Assembly: GCF_964275005.1 (NCBI RefSeq)
Contig: NC_092698.1
Coordinates: 33,247,162 to 33,311,161 of the forward strand
Source: Diadema setosum
Taxonomy: Eukaryota; Echinodermata; Echinoidea; Diadematoida; Diadematidae
Length of the DNA: 64,000 nucleotides
Direction: 5' to 3'
The notes beneath the pieces were generated by a model. That model had not been told where the DNA came from and searched no databases. It saw only the letters and a program-made list of their open reading frames with translations. Numbering within the stretch: the stretch's first letter is position 1; each line of letters starts with the position of its first letter. Below are positions 58,705-64,000 of the stretch, piece by piece. The translations under genes were made by a program, and so were the position numbers.

Positions 58705-61700
58705 GCCTGGAGTCGAGAGAATTACAGCCCTGCCCGCCGAAGTGTCCCCCCGTCACCGGAGCAAGCAAGATGAGTCGAGTAAAACGCGTACAGAGAACAT
58801 ACCGCTGAAATGTAATGCTTTGTAACCGACACGAGTTCAGCGACAATGTTCTTTCTCGATCAAACACAATGTCCTTGTTACAGAAACACACCTTGTATAG
58901 TATCCAATTGAGATAACTATACAGCAGGAAAAGAAATAATCATCTACAACTATTTAAAGGGCTAAGGTAAGCTTGCATTGGCTCATACATGGTCCATGGA
59001 AATGTTGCTTTCTAAATCGGCGTTTACTTGTCGTAAACGTTGAAATGGAGTGAAAATATGTAGCCGTACAGCTTCGAAATATATGCTTTTCAATGACAGT
59101 TTTCTTTCGACATAACAAATTTGTGTTTGTGTACGGGAGTGCTTATGATATGTCTGAATCTTTCTGTGCACGTCTCCACCATGTAGGCCTATCATCTTCG
59201 CATATTATGAAGTGTTTTCTATTCATGTCACAAACTGCATTTCTAAGGGTAGAATGACCTTTCTATTTCTTGTATTATTTTGTAACCTGTCACAACACAT
59301 CGTCCGTGACGCGATAATGAGGACGATCCAAAAGGAACTATACTGTCAGATATTACATGCTTCGCAGCGGCGTGACCTTTTTTACGCGTCCTTTTATGGC
59401 ACGCGTCAGGTCGAGTAGGAGTAGGATACTTTTTAATCCCCTACACAGCATCCCAGGTGATTCTGGCTCCACGATTCCATCTGCAGAAATGAACGAGCGA
59501 CTGGCAGGCGGGCACGGTGCAACGAGTATACATTGTAAATACATACACACAAGTGCGCTTTGTGGCAGCTTGCTCGTCTCGCGTCGAGTGTTTTTTCTTT
59601 CCCTTTTTCATTTTCCCTTTTTTTTTTCTTTTTTTTTTGATCGGAATTTCATATTGTTAGTGCAGGAGATGGCACGGTATGATAACTAGTCTGAGTATAC
59701 AATAAACATAGCTTTTAATGCGCTAAATGAAGGCAGAAATAACAAATGTCATCCGAGATGCCATGGGAGAATTTAATCTACAGGGCTTGAGAAGTGCTGT
59801 CACTAATGATTAAGTACTCACCAAGGCGAAAATACATGGATGTTTCTCTTCAATTAAATTCAGTTTACTCAATTATTCAAATTTGAAAGATTACAAGAGC
59901 CCTTTCGGCTAGTGGATAGAGCAGCGGGAGGCGTTATTATCCACACATTAATCTTAAAAGTAAATTTTAACCATTATTGCACCATGGAGCTACGTATGAT
60001 CGCACATTAGGTCAAGTAAACATTAATTGGCTGTAAGTAAAATGTATGTACAGAAGATTTGAGGCTATTTTTATAATATATAAAGAGTTCAGTTTCACGT
60101 CAAAAGTTGCGGATTGTAGTTGCCTGGTGTGTCAAATTGCAAATGTATTTTCACTCTGCAGCAGATGCAATCTATGTCGTTCTTTTGGAGGTCTTTCCTG
60201 GCCAAATAAACTTCCCAAAGGATTCTGCCAGGGGTTTCTTCCACCACAATATGCATTTCCGTCGCTGATCCTGTATCACACAGTCCTCATCAAGATGGTC
60301 TCTAATACTGGACAGTCATTTTTGTATTACTATAATCGACTATTTTTCTCCAAAGAGTTTGATATAAATACCAGCTAATTTCATGGCACACAATGGATGA
60401 AAGCAAGGATCTACTGCTGATGTTGTTAACGTTTGTGGCGCTTTTATTCAGAAAGTAGGCCCATTATCTACACTGTAATCCAAACCGATAATTTACTTCA
60501 GTCGTAATTATGTCTTTCCTCCATCTATAATATGATAATACAAGGTTGCATACAAAGCAAACATTCATCTTTCTCCTTTTCTCAAGTTAAGCGAAACTTA
60601 AGTTGTAAATGACGTTAACTGTAGGACACAGCAATGATATGAACTACATGACTGTATAGTAATATTGCGACCCAAAGAAGGATGCGAGTCCTTTAAAAAT
60701 AATGCGCCGGACCGAGCGGTTCAATACTTTTTGAAGACATATTTCGGCTGACGTCGCCTGTGGTAAATTAACAGCTCAAGATCGACCTTCTGACGAATAC
60801 TTGGAAGGCTTAGGTGTTGTGAGACTCTTCAAAGGTTGTGGCGGAAAAGTGCGCACCCTTGTCCTTCGTGAATGAGGCTGAACGTGGTCTTTAAAATTGC
60901 GCGAACCCCGCTGAACGGGATATGTGTGAATCGCTTCATCAGCTAGCAATCAGAACGGTGGCGCCAGTGCATAGTCTACGAATCCAGACAGCCTTTATGT
61001 CGTCTTCCCCAAGAAGTGGTCGCTTTGTGCTTCGGTCGTGAAGTTACATCCATATTCACTCGACAACATGTTCCAACTTGACAGAGACTGTCTTGAATCA
61101 AAACGATCTTTTGACAAACTGTTATAGAATCATCAAAGAAAAAAATCATAACGTCTTAAACAGGTGATTTGTAAATGCCCCCTGCTAACTGATCTGTTTA
61201 TTTGCACATTGGTTCTATGGTATCGTATTCACAATCACTACTGTCACAGGTGACGATATTCGTTAATTAACACCAGAGCAATATGATGAAATTCTGAACT
61301 TGTTGTTGGTTAATTCAGCAGAAAATCCCTTCCTCGAGCCAGGCGAACACAGTGCTTTCCAACTGAATTAATTCGTCATTAGGGCGTAACTCGGACAATT
61401 ATCTATTACTGTGATTCCTGACGTCATTATGCCGTGTCTCCTTTTTTCAACACACACGCAGAGACACAAAATATGTATGTATGTATGTAGGGCCTATGTA
61501 TGTATGTATACACATACATCTCTGTCAATTTCTCTATTGCAGATGGTAATACGAATACTATCCCACATGATTCAAAGTTCCTCAATAACTTCCTGGTTTG
61601 GGCATACGGCCCGAAATATGGCTTGTTTATGCTCAATAGTGTCATATTGGGTTCAATCTAAATTTAGCCAGCCAGGCCCGAGTTGTATTGGGCAGGCTCT

Positions 61701-64000
61701 CGGCTGCTGAAATACAGGAAGCGCCAAGCAAGTCTCCCAAACACACGAAATGGTGGTATTTAGATCCAATATTTCCTGTCTTCGGGACATCCTACATGTC
61801 AGGAGCTAGACGTTTGTGACAGAGGAGACGGGCTTTCACCTGACACGTCTCAAGACCTTTTGCATACTAGTATCAGGGTACACACAGGAAAACCAGCACC
61901 CACCCCTCCATTTAGCAGTCCGGCACTGCCCCAACACTATACAGAAAAAGTAAATTGTTGAAAAGCAGCAGAGTCATGTGGTAAAACACTCTGTGAGAAC
62001 ATTGTTAGTCAGCTTCAATAGACAAGTCACGAAGATAAAATTGCGTGAAATAATTCAATTATATGGACTCATTCTGACCTGCAACTCATACATATCAAGC
62101 CCTTTACATGTTAGCGCAACTGGACGATGCCGTGATTTCTCACGCTCAACATAGTCAGATAGGTTAACGTGATTCTTGAACCAATCTAAATCTTTTGACC
62201 AAGATTGGTGGATACTGGAAAGCCCTGAAAAGGCAGGCTTCAACCTTTCATTCAATCAAGGCTCTCATCTTAACTTGGAAGAAATCGGAAAAGAAAATGT
62301 CTGAATATGGAAGTGTTACCAATAAAAAAAAAGATTCAGCATTGATGAATTGATGGTTTATAAGTGACACCTTTGCTAGAAATCCATGAATATATTCTCA
62401 TTTTTATTTCGTTTTATACTGCAATAATATCATCATTCGCAGTCTTTCGAGACGACGAATTTTGCCATTAAACCGCCTTTTTTTTTAATGTTACGATTCG
62501 GTACCGAAAACAGCAAGCCTACCCCATCCTCATCGCTTTTGCGATACACGAATGAAATCCCGCTACACTTCTGTGATTACGGGCTCCCCCTATTTTTAAT
62601 GATGGCGCTACCATTAGGCCTACCAAGTTACACACTTTTTACTTTGCCTTTGAAAGGAATCATCTCCTGGAGTGCTCATTTCTGCTGTCAGGAATCCAGC
62701 TCTACATAATACACGAATTACTGCGAGTCTCAGTCATCAATACTTTGGCACTTGGTAAAACCGAATTGTCGTGTACGGACATTTTCTGTAAATAACGGTA
62801 AAACTTATGATCAATTAAGAAAACAAAGACTAAGGTTTGTTGGTCTTAATAAATTATATTTCTGCCCAACTATTTCGTTTGATATGGAGAGAACATTTCG
62901 CGACATGGAACCATGTATAGCCAATCAATCGTTTAGAACGGAGCAATCAGTTTCGTGCATTTAAAGGCGCTGGGTGACAGTGATAATGACAATACTGAAT
63001 GTCCAGTGACATGAATTTATGTTGACAAGCCACGACGAACGATTTGTTGAGCTCACAACTGGAGATATAGGCTTATAACGGGGACTCGATGCCGTCTGTG
63101 GCGTCGATGATATCTGATGACTGCATTGTACCTTTCTCGATGGGTATTGATTTCATTCAGGCTAGACAGACATCCGGGAGATTCAAATTTCTCCAGGCCA
63201 GACGATGTCATACTCGCAGAAGTTTTTTTTTTTTTTTTTTTTTTTCCCAACGCGAATTTTCACCGCCACTTGCTGTCAGTGGGATGACAACATCATTTTA
63301 CAGTTGCGAGTAAACTTGGACATTTGAGTTTAAAACAACTTTTCCAACCACACGTCAATAATCTAAGCATTATTTATTGAAACCCTGTCAGATATATATT
63401 TTAACCTGTGTCTTTTCTCTAATTCATTTCAGTTTTAGCGGAAAGTATCAACGTTTTAATACGTCAAAGAAATCAGCTCGAACCATTTCACTGTTGCGAC
63501 ATTTTGTAAGAGTCGAAAATCTACGATTATTGTACACCGATACAATATATACCATTCGCCAACATCGACATAAGTATCAAATTGATAACATGTGTTTAGT
63601 TTTTCTTTACTTTTCCTTTTTAACACGATGTCACGCGATTGTCATGCTACCGTTTAAGTTATTGTACTTAAGAGAGCTTTAGGGCTCTCCAAAATAACAT
63701 GGTAAGTCAACAAGGGAAGTTTCAATACTGATTATCAGTTTCAGAAGCTAACAGAACCATGGAGAAAAGCACTTGAATCCATTCAGTGAGGGGGAAAGGG
63801 ACAACTAGTTCGACAATATCTAGAGATGAATTCATCTAGCAGTGGTTGAAACCGAACGTTTCCGCGCTGTATATTCTTTTCTATACATAGGATCTATACA
63901 GCGGGCGCCAAGCTTTCTTTGTTGAAAGAAAATGAAAGAAATTTGTTGTTGAGAAAGCTAACAGAATGTCTGATGACGGTCAAGTGGCCATGCTTTCGAA

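Larger units (their letters stand above)
54180..61842. promoter_or_regulatory. Cluster of ZEB-type E-boxes (CAGGTG/CACCTG)
   Basis: Fifteen exact boxes start at 54180, 55482, 55626, 55689, 56844, 57334, 57461, 57942, 58126, 58138, 58621, 59454, 61161, 61247 and 61837. Intronic and intergenic DNA elsewhere in the window has roughly a quarter of that density by eye. ZEB proteins bind such boxes, so autoregulation is plausible but unproven. Confidence 0.45.
52999..64000 (-). other. ZEB: ZEB 5' intron / upstream region
   Basis: At least 11 kb without a recognisable coding exon. It has few transposons (one MITE at 57647-57820) and more CpG than the left half of the window. It is rich in CAGGTG/CACCTG and TAATTA words. 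The frame of the 52998 exon needs an upstream coding exon, not found here. Confidence 0.6.

Noticed and set aside
59908-59945. tRNA gene
   Set aside because: An A-box-like TAGTGGATAGAGC is present but no B box or closing stem follows.
1-64000. CRISPR array, operon, rRNA or prokaryotic features
   Set aside because: Repeats are microsatellites or transposons without regular spacers, and the genes are spliced eukaryotic genes.
1-64000. Retroviral, LTR or Polinton remnants
   Set aside because: The only reverse transcriptase is the LINE at 31922-35100; no LTR pairs, integrase or capsid-like sequence was recognised.

Overview
The window is nuclear DNA of a marine deuterostome invertebrate, most likely an echinoderm or a close ambulacrarian relative. 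It is AT-rich and dense in microsatellites and small inverted-repeat transposons. It has large introns with GT-AG boundaries, TTAGGG-type telomeric motifs, a Tx1/L1-type LINE and a tRNA-derived SINE. The species call is an inference from gene sequence and repeat style, not from a database match.

Two protein genes lie head to tail on the minus strand. The first (1488-30623) is a complete TBC1D5 orthologue, a Rab7 GTPase-activating protein that works with retromer and autophagy factors. I rebuilt it as 15 coding exons that join in phase into an 814-residue protein. Its TBC Arg and Gln fingers and both LC3-interacting motifs are in place. The second (44026 to beyond 52998) is the single ZEB/Zfhx1/Sip1 transcription factor: an acidic N-terminal exon, a five-finger N-terminal cluster, a middle finger, a degenerate homeodomain, a PLDLS CtBP motif and a three-finger C-terminal cluster. 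Its first coding exon was not found and probably lies beyond the right edge.

From 30.7 to 36.6 kb lies the probable 5' region of TBC1D5, invaded by a young 5'-truncated LINE (31922-35100) with clear target duplications. From 36.6 to 44.0 kb there is no recognisable gene, only small transposons, long simple repeats and the likely ZEB 3' UTR. From 53 to 64 kb there is a long, repeat-poor upstream intron or flank of ZEB. It carries an unusual concentration of CAGGTG/CACCTG boxes, the motif ZEB itself binds, and is the best candidate for its cis-regulatory domain.

The non-coding DNA is mostly non-autonomous DNA transposons: TTAA-flanked (piggyBac-like) families, TA-flanked (Tc1/mariner/pogo-like) families and hAT-like ones. 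One is a roughly 1-kb giant palindrome nested in an older TTAA element, and another carries a TTAGGG array as its core. No transposase gene was seen, so these must be mobilised from elsewhere. I saw no new protein system; the most unusual signals are the nested palindrome, the telomere-repeat element, the E-box field upstream of ZEB and the fifth N-terminal ZEB finger.
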